The translations under genes and the position numbers were made by a program. A stretch of 62,210 bases of DNA from Nocardia puris (lineage in GTDB: Bacteria > Actinomycetota > Actinomycetes > Mycobacteriales > Mycobacteriaceae), in assembly GCF_003315035.1 (NCBI RefSeq), contig NZ_QNRE01000023.1, positions 1-62,210 on the forward strand, read 5' to 3'. The notes under the pieces were generated by a model. It was not told where the DNA came from and made no database searches. It was given only the letters and a program-made list of their open reading frames with translations. Shown piece after piece: positions 8,704 to 17,262 of this stretch; the first letter of the stretch is position 1; every line of letters starts with the position of its first letter.

Positions 8704-9731
8704 CCGCGCCCGGCGCGGTGGCGACGCGGGGACTACGCGCCCTGAGTGCCGTCCTCGGCGTCTACAAGCGGGTGGTCACCACACCGGCGCTCTCCCGGCC
8801 GAATCCGGTGCGCCTGCACGGTTTCGACATCGACGTGGTGGTCGCCACCGTCTCCCCTGAGGCCGAGGATGTGGTGAGCCTGACGCTGGCGCGTCCCGGC
8901 GGCGCGGCGCTGCCGTCGTGGCGGCCGGGCTCGCACATCGACGTCTTCCTGAATTCCGGTCGGCAGCGCCAATATTCGCTGTGCGGCGACCCCCGCGATC
9001 GTCGCCGGTACCGAATCGCGGTGCGCCGCATAGCCGACGGTGGCGGCGGTTCCCTGGAGATGCACTCACTGCGACCGGGCGACCGGCTGCGCATCCGCGG
9101 GCCGCGCAATGCGTTCACCTACGTCGAGTCCGCGCCGTCGTATCTGTTCCTCGCGGCGGGCATCGGCATCACGCCGCTGTTGCCGATGGCGCGCGCGGCG
9201 GGAGAACGCGGCAGGCTCGTCTACTTGGGTCGCTCCCGCACGACCATGCCGTTTCTCGGGGAGCTGCCCGCGGGTGCGGTCGTGCGCCCCGACGACGAGT
9301 CCGGCCTCGCCGACATTCCCGCGCTCCTCGCCGACGCCGCACCGGGCGCGGCCATGTACGTCTGCGGTCCGCCGCCGGTGCTGGAGGCGGCGCAGCGTCA
9401 CGCGTTCGCCCTGAACCCCACGGGTTCCCTGCACACGGAACGCTTCTCGGCGCTGCCGGTGGTCGACGGGCGCGCCTTCGACCTCACCCTGGCCCGCTCC
9501 GGCCACACGGTCCGGGTCGGCGCCGAGGAGACCGCGCTCGATGCGATCCGCCGCGTGCGGCCCGGTGTCGTCTATTCGTGCAGGCAGGGCTTCTGCGGCA
9601 CCTGCAAGGCCGGCGTGCTGGCGGGTGCGGTAGACCATCGCGACCGCCTCCTGCCGGAGGACGAACGCACCGACCGCATGCTCACCTGCGTGTCCCGCGC
9701 CGCGGGCGACGCGCTCGTCCTCGACCTCTGA
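8700..9731 (+). CDS. Ferredoxin reductase with C-terminal plant-type [2Fe-2S] domain
   Basis: A 343-aa phthalate-dioxygenase-reductase/VanB-type protein. Residues 45-140 form the flavin domain (RQYSLCGDP), about 150-235 the NAD(P)-binding domain (LAAGIGITPLLPMA and YVCGPPPVLEAA), and 265-343 a plant-type ferredoxin with CRQGFCGTCKAG plus a final Cys in TCVS. The start at 8700 overlaps the preceding stop as ATGA; the frame is open far upstream but those residues lie inside the hydrolase gene. It probably supplies electrons to the upstream metal protein. Confidence 0.88.
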   Translation: MTAPGAVATRGLRALSAVLGVYKRVVTTPALSRPNPVRLHGFDIDVVVATVSPEAEDVVSLTLARPGGAALPSWRPGSHIDVFLNSGRQRQYSLCGDPRDRRRYRIAVRRIADGGGGSLEMHSLRPGDRLRIRGPRNAFTYVESAPSYLFLAAGIGITPLLPMARAAGERGRLVYLGRSRTTMPFLGELPAGAVVRPDDESGLADIPALLADAAPGAAMYVCGPPPVLEAAQRHAFALNPTGSLHTERFSALPVVDGRAFDLTLARSGHTVRVGAEETALDAIRRVRPGVVYSCRQGFCGTCKAGVLAGAVDHRDRLLPEDERTDRMLTCVSRAAGDALVLDL

Positions 9732-9760
9732 TCCCATCCACACCTCCCGGAGGCAGGTCG

Positions 9761-9820
9761 ATGACCGCAACATCCGACGGCGTCGTCGCCGTGCTGCACG
9801 AAAGGATCGGCCGACCATGA
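9761..9820 (+). CDS. Possible 19-aa ORF coupled to the monooxygenase gene
   Basis: An ATG at 9761, seven bases after GGAGG, opens a 19-codon frame (MTATSDGVVAVLHERIGRP). Its TGA overlaps the ATG of the monooxygenase at 9817 (ATGA). The good ribosome binding site and the overlap suggest a coupling peptide or the remnant of a lost gene. No family is recognisable. Confidence 0.35.
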   Translation: MTATSDGVVAVLHERIGRP

Positions 9821-11295
9821 CCGAACACCACCACATCGTCATCCTCGGGGCGGGATTCGGCGGCATCGGCCTGGCGATCAAGCTGCGCGAAGCCGGTTTC
9901 CGCGATCTGGTACTGCTGGAGCGCGCCGCCGACCTGGGCGGCACCTGGCAGGCGAACACCTATCCCGGGTGCGCCTGTGACGTGCCCTCGCACCTGTACA
10001 GCTATTCGTTCGCACCGAATCCGAACTGGTCGCGCACCTACGGCAAGCAGCCCGAGATCCTCGCCTATCTGCGCAGGGTGGCCACCGACCACGATGTGGT
10101 GCGTCACATCCGGCTGAACACCGAACTCCTGGAAGCGCGCTGGGACGAGGACGCGGCGGTGTGGCGCCTGCGCACGTCGCGGGGTGAACTCACCGCCGAC
10201 TACTTCCTCTCGGCGGCCGGTGTGTTCACCGAGGCGAAGTACCCCGACCTGCCGGGGCTGGACTCGTTCGCGGGCAAGACATTCCACTCGCTGCACTGGG
10301 ATCACGAACACGACCTCACCGGCGAGCGGGTCGCCGTGATCGGCACCGGTGCGTCGGCGGTGCAGTTCATCCCCGAGATCGCGCCGAAAGTGGCCGCGCT
10401 GACGGTGTTCCAGCGCTCGGCGCCCTGGATCGTGCCCCGGATGGATCGCGGCACACTGGACCTCGAACGGCTGCTGCTACGCCGTGTTCCCCTGGTGCGC
10501 AAGGCCATTCGCGGCACCTGGTACGTGCTCATCGAGGGTTTCGGCCTGGTCGGGTTCGTGGACAACCGTTTCCGCCATCCCTACGAACTCCTGGGCCGTG
10601 CCCAACTGCTCCGTCAGATCCGCGACACGCGTCTGCGTGAGAAGGTCACGCCGGACTACGTGATCGGTTGCAAGCGCGCCATTTTCGCCGACGCCTACTT
10701 CCCCGCATTGGAGCGCGACAACGTCGAGGTGGTGACCGACGGCATCGCCGAGGTCCTCCCCCACGCGATCCGCACCCGCGCGGGCGCCGAGATCCCCGTG
10801 GACACCCTGATCTTCGGCACCGGGTTCACCTCCACACCGACCGCCTACGAGCGCATCACCGGCCGCACGGGGCGCAGTGTCGCCGACCTGTACCGCGAAA
10901 GGCCGCAGACCTATCTCGGCACCGCGCTGAGCGGGTTCCCGAACTTCTTCTGCACGCTCGGCCCGTTCGGTGTCGCGGGGAACCAGTCCGCGATCTACAT
11001 GATCGAATCGCAGATCGCCTACATCGTCGACGCATTGGTCACCCTCCGTGCCCGGGGCGTGCGGCGCGTCGAGCTGCGCCCCGCCGTGCAGAACGACTTC
11101 GTCGACGAAATGGCCAGGCGCAGTAGCGAAACCGTGTGGCTCACCGGTGGATGCCAGAGTTACTACACCACTGCCGACGGGCAGAACGCCGGACTGTATC
11201 CGAGTTGGAGTTTCGAGTATCGCCGGCGCACGAAACACTTCGACATCGGGTCCTACGACGTCGATATCGTCGCGGAACGGGTTGGTGTCCAGTGA
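9817..11295 (+). CDS. Flavin-containing Baeyer-Villiger-type monooxygenase
   Basis: A 492-aa protein with an FAD motif at residues 8-15 (GAGFGGIG) and the Baeyer-Villiger fingerprint near residue 150 (FAGKTFHSLHWD, i.e. FxGxxxHxxxWD). A second Rossmann motif for NADPH follows (VIGTGASAVQF). It is predicted to oxidise a ketone to an ester or lactone. Related actinobacterial enzymes act on steroids, long-chain ketones or, as in the mymA operon of M. tuberculosis, on envelope lipids. Adjacent reductase and SDR genes overlap by four bases each, so this is one operon. Confidence 0.9.
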   Translation: MTEHHHIVILGAGFGGIGLAIKLREAGFRDLVLLERAADLGGTWQANTYPGCACDVPSHLYSYSFAPNPNWSRTYGKQPEILAYLRRVATDHDVVRHIRLNTELLEARWDEDAAVWRLRTSRGELTADYFLSAAGVFTEAKYPDLPGLDSFAGKTFHSLHWDHEHDLTGERVAVIGTGASAVQFIPEIAPKVAALTVFQRSAPWIVPRMDRGTLDLERLLLRRVPLVRKAIRGTWYVLIEGFGLVGFVDNRFRHPYELLGRAQLLRQIRDTRLREKVTPDYVIGCKRAIFADAYFPALERDNVEVVTDGIAEVLPHAIRTRAGAEIPVDTLIFGTGFTSTPTAYERITGRTGRSVADLYRERPQTYLGTALSGFPNFFCTLGPFGVAGNQSAIYMIESQIAYIVDALVTLRARGVRRVELRPAVQNDFVDEMARRSSETVWLTGGCQSYYTTADGQNAGLYPSWSFEYRRRTKHFDIGSYDVDIVAERVGVQ

Positions 11296-12212
11296 AACTC
11301 GCGCTTCCGTTGACGCGCGGCGGGTTCGACGTCGCGGGCAAGACAGTCCTCATCACCGGCGCCGCGCAAGGTATCGGTTATGAGCTTGCCACCCTGCTAC
11401 ACGATCGCGGAGCCTCGGTCGCCGTGGTCGATATCGATGCAGTCGCCGCACGCCAGGTGGCCGAAGACCTCGGCAGGCGCGCCCATGCCGTCGAGGCCGA
11501 TGTCGGCGATCGTGCCGCGATGGCCCGCGCCGTATCGCAGGTGATCGACCGGTTCGGCCGCTTGGACGTGGTCGTCGCCAACGCCGGTATCACCCCGGTT
11601 CCGGCGACCGTGCGGACCATGGACCCCGCCGATTTCGATCGCGTCCTGCGAATCAACCTCACCGGCGTGTTCAACACCGTGCACCCGGCGCTGAACCACA
11701 TTGTCGAGCGGCGCGGGCACGTGGTGGTGGTGTCCTCGTGCGCGGCGTTCGCCCCCGGCATGGGCGGCTCGCCCTACATGATGAGCAAGGCCGCGGTCGA
11801 GCAGTTCGGCCGCGCGCTGCGGGTGGAACTGGCCGCGAGCGGCGCCAGCGCGGGCGTGGCGTATTTCGGCGTGGTCGACACCGCGATGACGCACGCCATG
11901 CTCGACGCCGACGACCTCGGCCGCCGCCTCGACGCCCTGCTGCCGTGGCCGCTGAACGTGCGGATCACCGCGACCGAAGCCGCCCGCGTCCTCGCCGACG
12001 GCATCGCCCGCCGCGCCCCGCGCACCATCGCACCCGCCGGCTGGCAGCCCTACGCCCTGTTGCGCGGCGCGATCAACGTCGCGCTCGACGCGAGCCTGGC
12101 CGCCGACGCGACGGTGCACGCCCTACTCCGCGAGATCGAGCGGCAACGCCTCGGCGCAGCGCCCCGCCTCTTCTCGATGCCACCGCTCGACTCCCAAAAG
12201 CCCACCCCGTGA
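11292..12212 (+). CDS. Short-chain dehydrogenase/reductase
   Basis: A 306-aa SDR starting at GTG 11292, which overlaps the monooxygenase stop as GTGA. It has the cofactor motif TGAAQGIG near residue 24, the ANAGI motif, and the catalytic Ser/Tyr/Lys region ending in YMMSK. The C-terminal tail is longer than in classical 250-aa SDRs, as in other SDRs clustered with flavin monooxygenases. It probably makes or removes the keto group used by the monooxygenase (inference). Confidence 0.88.
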   Translation: MKLALPLTRGGFDVAGKTVLITGAAQGIGYELATLLHDRGASVAVVDIDAVAARQVAEDLGRRAHAVEADVGDRAAMARAVSQVIDRFGRLDVVVANAGITPVPATVRTMDPADFDRVLRINLTGVFNTVHPALNHIVERRGHVVVVSSCAAFAPGMGGSPYMMSKAAVEQFGRALRVELAASGASAGVAYFGVVDTAMTHAMLDADDLGRRLDALLPWPLNVRITATEAARVLADGIARRAPRTIAPAGWQPYALLRGAINVALDASLAADATVHALLREIERQRLGAAPRLFSMPPLDSQKPTP

Positions 12213-12370
12213 ACGCAACTCGTTACGCGACAGCGACCGCCGCTTTCTCGCACACCACCTCGATCGATCCGGACGCGGAGGCGAAGCGCGCCCGGTTCCT
12301 CGCCGGTCTCGACGCCGACTGGATCGCCACCGGGGCGCGGATGGTGCTCGCCACCTCGATCGCCTCATAG
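12209..12370 (+). CDS. Small ORF at the end of the monooxygenase operon (53 aa)
   Basis: A GTG at 12209 overlaps the SDR stop codon (GTGA) and opens a 53-codon frame. The product has a helical segment DPDAEAKRARFLAGLDADW and no recognisable family. The coupling suggests it is translated; it could be a small helper protein or the N-terminal remnant of a longer gene. Confidence 0.45.
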   Translation: MNATRYATATAAFSHTTSIDPDAEAKRARFLAGLDADWIATGARMVLATSIAS

Positions 12371-12482
12371 CCGCCCGGGGGAGTCTGCGAGTCCGCTCAC
12401 AGAGCCGTACCGCCCCGCGCGCTACCGCCGATAGTGAAACGACGTTACGCAAGACGCCTCGGAGCTAGGAGACGAGAAACCT

Positions 12483-13115
12483 ATGGCAGGTCGGCATCGT
12501 GTGATCAACCAGCGGGCGAGTGTGCTGCGCGGACTTCCGATCGCGGCGCTGCCGGTCGCCGCGAGCCTCGGGATCGGCGGGACCGCGCAGGCCTACACCG
12601 CGCCGCCCCCGGTGGTCGAGTCCGCGGCGGAGGTCTCCGCGCCCGATGTCCGGCCCGTCGCGGCGACCGAAGCGGACGCCGCGGCGTCCGCGTTCGTCCC
12701 CGCCGCTGCGGCGGCGAGCCCAACGGTTACGGCCGGCGAGGTGGCGTTCGCCGAGCCGGTCGAAACCACTGCGGCGCAGCAGATTTCCTCCGCCCCTGCC
12801 GCGCAGCCGATCTCGACCGCCCCGGTGGTCGCGCAGCCCATCGCCGACGCGAACCAGAACGGCCTGTTCCTCGGCTCGGTGATCGGCCAGGTCGCGGGCG
12901 GTGTCGGCGGCGCCCTGGTCGACGGGGCGGCCGGCGCCACCCTCTCGACCGCGCTCGCCCTGCCCACCGCGGGCACGGCGGTGCCGATCGGCACGATCGG
13001 CGGCGCGGTCGTCGGCGGCGTGATCGGCACCTACGTGGGCTACTACGCCGGTTCCTTCCTCGGCGCGGCGGTCGCCGAACAGGTCCCCCACCTCATCCCC
13101 AACGTCCTGCCCTGA
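12483..13115 (+). CDS. Exported Ala/Pro-rich protein with C-terminal glycine-zipper segment
   Basis: A 210-aa protein. Residues 1-37 look like a signal peptide (basic start, then LPIAALPVAASLGIGGTAQA). Residues 38-120 are an Ala/Pro/Val-rich low-complexity linker. Residues 125-200 contain Gly-rich hydrophobic repeats (GQVAGGVGGALVDG, GGAVVGGVIGTYVG), a glycine-zipper pattern seen in envelope proteins that associate with membranes. An AGGAG-like site precedes the ATG. It is probably secreted or anchored in the cell envelope. Specific function unknown. Confidence 0.7.
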   Translation: MAGRHRVINQRASVLRGLPIAALPVAASLGIGGTAQAYTAPPPVVESAAEVSAPDVRPVAATEADAAASAFVPAAAAASPTVTAGEVAFAEPVETTAAQQISSAPAAQPISTAPVVAQPIADANQNGLFLGSVIGQVAGGVGGALVDGAAGATLSTALALPTAGTAVPIGTIGGAVVGGVIGTYVGYYAGSFLGAAVAEQVPHLIPNVLP

Positions 13116-13164
13116 CCTCGGCCCGACGCGGTGCGCCGATCCCCTGCGGGCGACCGCGCGGCGC

Positions 13165-14001
13165 TCACACCGGGCGCCGCGCCACCACCGCGAAATTCAG
13201 CGGGATCCGGGGTGTGCCGGGCGGGAGTTCCCACCCGCGCTCACTCGGTACCAGATCGGGGAAGCCGGGCCAGTCCATGTAGGGCAGTTCGGCGACCGCC
13301 TCGATGCGCAGGCCCGCGCCCAGGAGCGCGCCGATGATCTCGCCGAGGTCGTGGCGCCATTCGTGGTTGGTGGTGCTGGCGATCTGCCCTTCGGAACCGG
13401 CCGTGTACGTGCCCGAGTCGTCGTAGGTGCGCACGCCGCCGCCGGCCAGGTAGTCGTCGGTGATGGTCCATGGCTCGAAGTCCATGGCGCCCAGGATCGG
13501 ATGGTCGTCGCGGATGACGAACACTCCGCCCGGTTCGAGCAGGTCGCGGATCGAGCGGGCCCAGTTCGCCAGCTCGGGCAACCATACGATCGTGCCCGCA
13601 CTGGTGACGATCACGTCGAAGCGGCGGTCGATCAGCGCGGAGGCGAACCGGGCGTCGCCCTCCACCCAGGTGAGGGCGCGCCCGTCGGCCTCGGCGATGC
13701 GCGCCGCGTGGCGCAACGAGTTCGGCGAGAGGTCCAGGCCGTGCACGTCCACCGCGCCGAGCCGCGCCCAGGACACCGTGTCGGTGCCGATGTGGCATTG
13801 CAGGTGCAGCAGCGACCGTCCCTCGATGCCCGAGGCGGGCAGGTGCGGGGCCAGCACCGACAGATCGTTGCGCACCACCACGGAGATGTCCGTGGGGTCG
13901 GCGAGAAACCCCTCCACGTCGTACATTTCGGAGCGCGCGTGCACGTCGGCGCGATCGTCCCAGTTCGCCCGGTTCGTGGCGATGGCGTCGGTGTCCCGCA
14001 T
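13165..14001 (-). CDS. Class I SAM-dependent methyltransferase
   Basis: A 278-aa protein. The SAM-binding motif I is near residue 63 (LLHLQCHIGTDTVSWAR), followed by the acidic end of strand 2 in VHGLDLSPNSL and a motif-II-like segment FDVIVTSAGTIVWLPEL. This variant with HLQCHIGTDT in place of the usual E/DxGxGxG is common in actinobacterial methyltransferases. The substrate is not visible. It is convergent with the exported protein gene and divergent from the TetR gene at 14144. Confidence 0.82.
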   Translation of the reverse strand: MRDTDAIATNRANWDDRADVHARSEMYDVEGFLADPTDISVVVRNDLSVLAPHLPASGIEGRSLLHLQCHIGTDTVSWARLGAVDVHGLDLSPNSLRHAARIAEADGRALTWVEGDARFASALIDRRFDVIVTSAGTIVWLPELANWARSIRDLLEPGGVFVIRDDHPILGAMDFEPWTITDDYLAGGGVRTYDDSGTYTAGSEGQIASTTNHEWRHDLGEIIGALLGAGLRIEAVAELPYMDWPGFPDLVPSERGWELPPGTPRIPLNFAVVARRPV

Positions 14002-14143
14002 GACAGGTCCCTTCCGGAGTCGGCTTCCGGCGGGATACTTCCGTACCGAAACATCTCACGCGAGCGATTTTCCGGGCAGCGCGCGCCGACCACACCCGCG
14101 ACCGGTCCGCGACACCTTCCACCGGCCCGGATACGATGCCCGG

Positions 14144-14797
14144 GTGCCCAGAACGCCCGACGGCGGTGCCGAGGACCGGATCATCGGCGTCGTGCTGGAC
14201 CTGCTCGAGACCGACGGCTACGACGCGGTGCAACTGCGCGAGGTCGCCCGCCGCGCCCAGGTCTCGCTCACGACGGTCTACCGGACGTTCCCGACGCGCG
14301 AGGACCTGATCCTGGCGGCGGTCGAACACTGGATGGCCGCCAACGCCTACGGCGACATCCCCTCCCCGCCCCCTGGCGAATCGCTGCGCGACGGGCTCGT
14401 GCGGATGGTGCGCTACATCTTCGTGCCGTGGGACCGGAATCCGCGCATGTGCGCGGCCTACGTCCGGGCCAGGTCCGGTCGCAACGGCGAGCGCCTCGAC
14501 CGTCAGGGTGTCGAGGCCATCCTGCCCACCGCGAGCGAACTGTTCGCCGGTGTCGACCCCGACTACGCCGCCGATATCGCCTTCGCCCTGTCGAATCTCA
14601 CCTACGGCCTCCTCAATCGCATCGCCGACGGGTCGCTGGAGGTCGGCGAGATCCTGCCCGCGCTCGAGCGGTTCATCGACCGCCTGACCGGCGACAACGT
14701 CCCCTACACCCACCGGTCCGGCGGCCCGGACGCCCAGACGTTCACCATCGGCGAAGCGCTGCTCGGCCCGTACGTCCCCCGGTCGAACCGGGACTGA
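14144..14797 (+). CDS. TetR-family regulator, KstR-like N-terminus
   Basis: A 217-aa protein starting at GTG 14144 (VPRTPDGG). The N-terminal domain has the TetR helix-turn-helix in the form YDAVQLREVARRAQVSLTTV, close to the DNA-binding domain of the sterol regulator KstR. The frame is open upstream through the methyltransferase region, but that is antisense shadow. It lies between a divergent methyltransferase and a downstream lipase; a role in lipid or sterol control is inferred only. Confidence 0.78.
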   Translation: MPRTPDGGAEDRIIGVVLDLLETDGYDAVQLREVARRAQVSLTTVYRTFPTREDLILAAVEHWMAANAYGDIPSPPPGESLRDGLVRMVRYIFVPWDRNPRMCAAYVRARSGRNGERLDRQGVEAILPTASELFAGVDPDYAADIAFALSNLTYGLLNRIADGSLEVGEILPALERFIDRLTGDNVPYTHRSGGPDAQTFTIGEALLGPYVPRSNRD

Positions 14798-14953
14798 CGC
14801 CGCCTGGTCGGCCCCTCCCGGTACCCCGTTCTCCGCGAGTAGTAACTATGTTACCGTTCCGTCGACCCACCGAGCGGTGGGTCATACCTTCTGTGGAACG
14901 TGATCCATGACATCCGGGCGACGGCGCCCGGACCGTCGACGAAAGTTGAACTG

Positions 14954-16276
14954 ATGCAACAGCATTGGCGTCCCCGGTCGCGCACGCGACTGCGGGCGGC
15001 GGCCGCGGCTCTCGCCGCGGTGTGCGCCGCGGGCCTCACCCTGATCGGCACGAACGCACCGGCCGCCGCCGACCCGGTCGGTCCGTTCTACACGCCGCCC
15101 GCCCAGATCCCGGCCGAGCGCGGCGCGATCATCAAGACCGAGCCGATGCCGCTGCTGGCCACCCCGCCCTCGGCCGACGGGTGGCCGCGCCAGGCGCAAC
15201 GCGTCATGTACACGACGCGACTCCAGGACGGTTCGCCGGTCGCGGTCACCGGAACGTTCATCGACGCCGGCGGACCGTGGCAGGGCGCGGGCCCGCGCCC
15301 GACGGTGATCGTGGGGCCCGGCACGTCCGGCCAGGCCGACCGGTGCGCGATGTCGGTGGCGTTCTCCACCGGGATGGCGCTGTTCACCGAGCCACCGGGC
15401 CTGTCGGCGAACCAGGAGCTGCCCTCGTCGGCCGCGTGGCACGCGCTGGGGGCGCGAGTGTTCGTGACCGACTACATCGGCCTCGGCACGCCCGGCATCC
15501 ACACCTTCGCCAATCGCATCGAGGGCGCCCACGCCATCCTGGACGGCGCCCGCGCCGCCCACCGGCTGGCCGGCGTCGGCCCCGAGACGCCCGTGGTGTT
15601 CTGGGGCTATTCGCAGGGCGGCGGCGCGGCGGCCGCGGCGGCGGAGATGCAGCCGAGCGACGCGCCGGAACTGAATCTCAAGGGCACCTGGGCCGGGGGG
15701 CCGGTCGCGGACCTGGCGGCCATCCTGGACACCATCGACGGCGCGCTCATCGGCGGCGCGATCGGGTTCACGATCAACGGCATGCTCGCCCGCTACCCCG
15801 ACCTGCAGCGCGCGGTCGACCGCGTCACGAGCCCGTCCGGGCGCGCGATGCTGAACACCCTCAGCGAATCCTGCGTCGGCGACCTGATTCTGAAATACCC
15901 GTTCCTGCATACGAGTTCGCTCACCCTGGACGGCCGCAGCCTCTCCGAGCACCTGCACGCCATCCCCGAGGCGGCGCCCGCGCTCGCCGAACTCCGCGTC
16001 GGCACACTGAAACCCACCACGCCGGTGCTCGTCACCAGCGGAATCAACGACGACACCGTGCCCTACGGCCAGGCTCGCCGCCTCGCCGAGCAGTGGTGCG
16101 ACAAGGGCGCGACGGTCACGTTCCGCACCAACCACCTGCCCCCGATCCTGCCCGGCACCACGATCCCCAACCACTTCGGCCCCGACCTCATCGACGGCTA
16201 CGGCCCGGACAACGCCATCATGTACCTGCTGGACCGGCTGGCGGACAAACCGATCTCGGAGTGCACCTTCGACTGA
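14954..16276 (+). CDS. Secreted lipase of the LIP (PF03583) family
   Basis: A 440-aa protein. The ATG at 14954 is followed by a clear signal peptide (RTRLRAAAAALAAVCAAGL, cleavage likely after NAPAAA). The alpha/beta-hydrolase nucleophile lies in GYSQGG; the acid is in SGINDDTVPYG and the His probably in TNHLPPILPG. Length and motifs fit secretory triacylglycerol lipases of fungi and actinomycetes. A slightly longer frame from 14900 exists, but the signal peptide fits the internal ATG better. Confidence 0.88.
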   Translation: MQQHWRPRSRTRLRAAAAALAAVCAAGLTLIGTNAPAAADPVGPFYTPPAQIPAERGAIIKTEPMPLLATPPSADGWPRQAQRVMYTTRLQDGSPVAVTGTFIDAGGPWQGAGPRPTVIVGPGTSGQADRCAMSVAFSTGMALFTEPPGLSANQELPSSAAWHALGARVFVTDYIGLGTPGIHTFANRIEGAHAILDGARAAHRLAGVGPETPVVFWGYSQGGGAAAAAAEMQPSDAPELNLKGTWAGGPVADLAAILDTIDGALIGGAIGFTINGMLARYPDLQRAVDRVTSPSGRAMLNTLSESCVGDLILKYPFLHTSSLTLDGRSLSEHLHAIPEAAPALAELRVGTLKPTTPVLVTSGINDDTVPYGQARRLAEQWCDKGATVTFRTNHLPPILPGTTIPNHFGPDLIDGYGPDNAIMYLLDRLADKPISECTFD

Positions 16277-16708
16277 TTCGTACCGAATGACCCGGCGCGA
16301 GACCGCTTCCCCGGACAGCGCTCTGACACGCTCACCGCGCCGGGCGACGGTGTCGATCAGGAACGCGCCGATGGCGGTCGAGCCGGTCGGCGGGTGCGCG
16401 TGCGGCTCGATCGCGCACCGAAACACGCTGCGCACCAATTGATCACGTGCCTGACGCCCGGGACCCATGGACGCACCAGCGCGTCACCGGAGATGGCACG
16501 GCACTCTCTCCCGGCTCAAACACGCTGCACACCAACTGATCACGCGCCCGGCACCCGGGACCGATGGACGCACCGGCGTCACCGGCGAGGATCCGGCTAC
16601 CCCTGCGGACTGCTCCTACCATCCGGTGTGGCCGAGCAGGGCCGCGCACCGTCCATCGGTCCGAGGCGTTTCAGGCCGCGCCCAGCCGTTCGATTCGATT
16701 GTCGCGGT
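16277..16708. other. Intergenic stretch with two imperfect 70-bp repeats
   Basis: No gene is recognisable between the lipase and the small zinc-motif gene. The main structure is a pair of direct repeats described separately at 16421-16585. Frames on both strands are low-quality. Confidence 0.45.
16421..16585. repeat. Two imperfect direct repeats of about 70 bp
   Basis: Copy 1 is 16421-16490 and copy 2 is 16518-16585. Both begin AAACACGCTGC and end GTCACCGG, with roughly ten differences including a 2-base deletion in copy 2. The period is 97 bases. Their centre carries TGATCACG followed by a CCCGGGACC block. They lie outside any gene. They could be protein-binding sites, a small dispersed repeat or a duplicated gene end. 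Confidence 0.7.
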
Positions 16709-17005
16709 TCAGGATTCGGGCGGCAGTATCGGCGGCGCGAAGACGTCCTCGAGCGGGGTAGGTCCGGTGTAGCGGCGGCAGTTGCAGCGCACCCATTCGC
16801 GCAGCCCGTGCGGGGCCCGGCGGGAGATCTCGGCGTGACAGGTGCCGGTGGCGCGGTCGTGCAGCGCCAGGTCGTGGCCGCAGCCGCAGCGCGCGGGGAG
16901 TGACCGCCGCGCCGCGCGCGTGTGCCGCCGGTGGCCGAAGCGGCCGACGACCCAGCCGAGGCCGAGCAGACCGGCGCCCACCGCGAGACTGAGGGGATCG
17001 AACAC
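16709..17005 (-). CDS. Small membrane-anchored protein with Cys/His cluster
   Basis: A 98-aa product. GTG 17005 was chosen because a -10-like TACACT (17012-17017, minus strand) lies six bases upstream, as in leaderless actinobacterial messages; an in-frame ATG at 17041 is the alternative. Residues 4-24 are a membrane helix (LSLAVGAGLLGLGWVVGRF), followed by a basic stretch. Then come CGCGHDLALHD, TCHAEISRR and VRCNCRRYTGP, five Cys plus His residues that could bind one zinc or iron ion. Function unknown. Confidence 0.68.
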   Translation of the reverse strand: MFDPLSLAVGAGLLGLGWVVGRFGHRRHTRAARRSLPARCGCGHDLALHDRATGTCHAEISRRAPHGLREWVRCNCRRYTGPTPLEDVFAPPILPPES

Positions 17006-17180
17006 TCTTGCAGTGTAGGTAGCCGAGGCGACCGCTCGCATGTTTCGTCACCGAACGCTTATTTTCATCACGCATGCCGGACCGCGAGAACTGTCGAAAA
17101 CAACCAATCTCCACCCTGATCGACAAGACGGAGCTCGCCCGGTTGACATCAAGCGCACTTCAAGAGCCAAGCGGTGATCC

Positions 17181-17202
17181 GAGGTAAGGCATACCTTACC
17201 TC
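17181..17202 (+). promoter_or_regulatory. IdeR/DtxR-type iron box
   Basis: A near-perfect palindrome with half-sites GAGGTAAGG and CCTTACCTC around CATA. It matches the general form of actinobacterial iron boxes (AGGTnAGGCnnACCT-like), where IdeR or DtxR represses in the presence of Fe2+. It lies 60 bases upstream of the broken ABC exporter gene, so that gene was presumably iron-regulated. Confidence 0.75.
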
Positions 17203-17262
17203 GCCGGCCAGTGCGCCCCGCTCGACAGGCGACCGCACGCCACAGGAGGAACGCAGCAGACC

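Noticed and set aside
8223..9731. 502-aa start for the ferredoxin reductase
   Set aside because: The first 159 residues lie inside the hydrolase gene in another frame; the ATGA-coupled ATG at 8700 gives the family's normal N-terminus.
16421..16585. CRISPR array
   Set aside because: Only two imperfect copies of about 70 bp with a 27-bp gap, no cas genes; does not fit a CRISPR repeat-spacer pattern.
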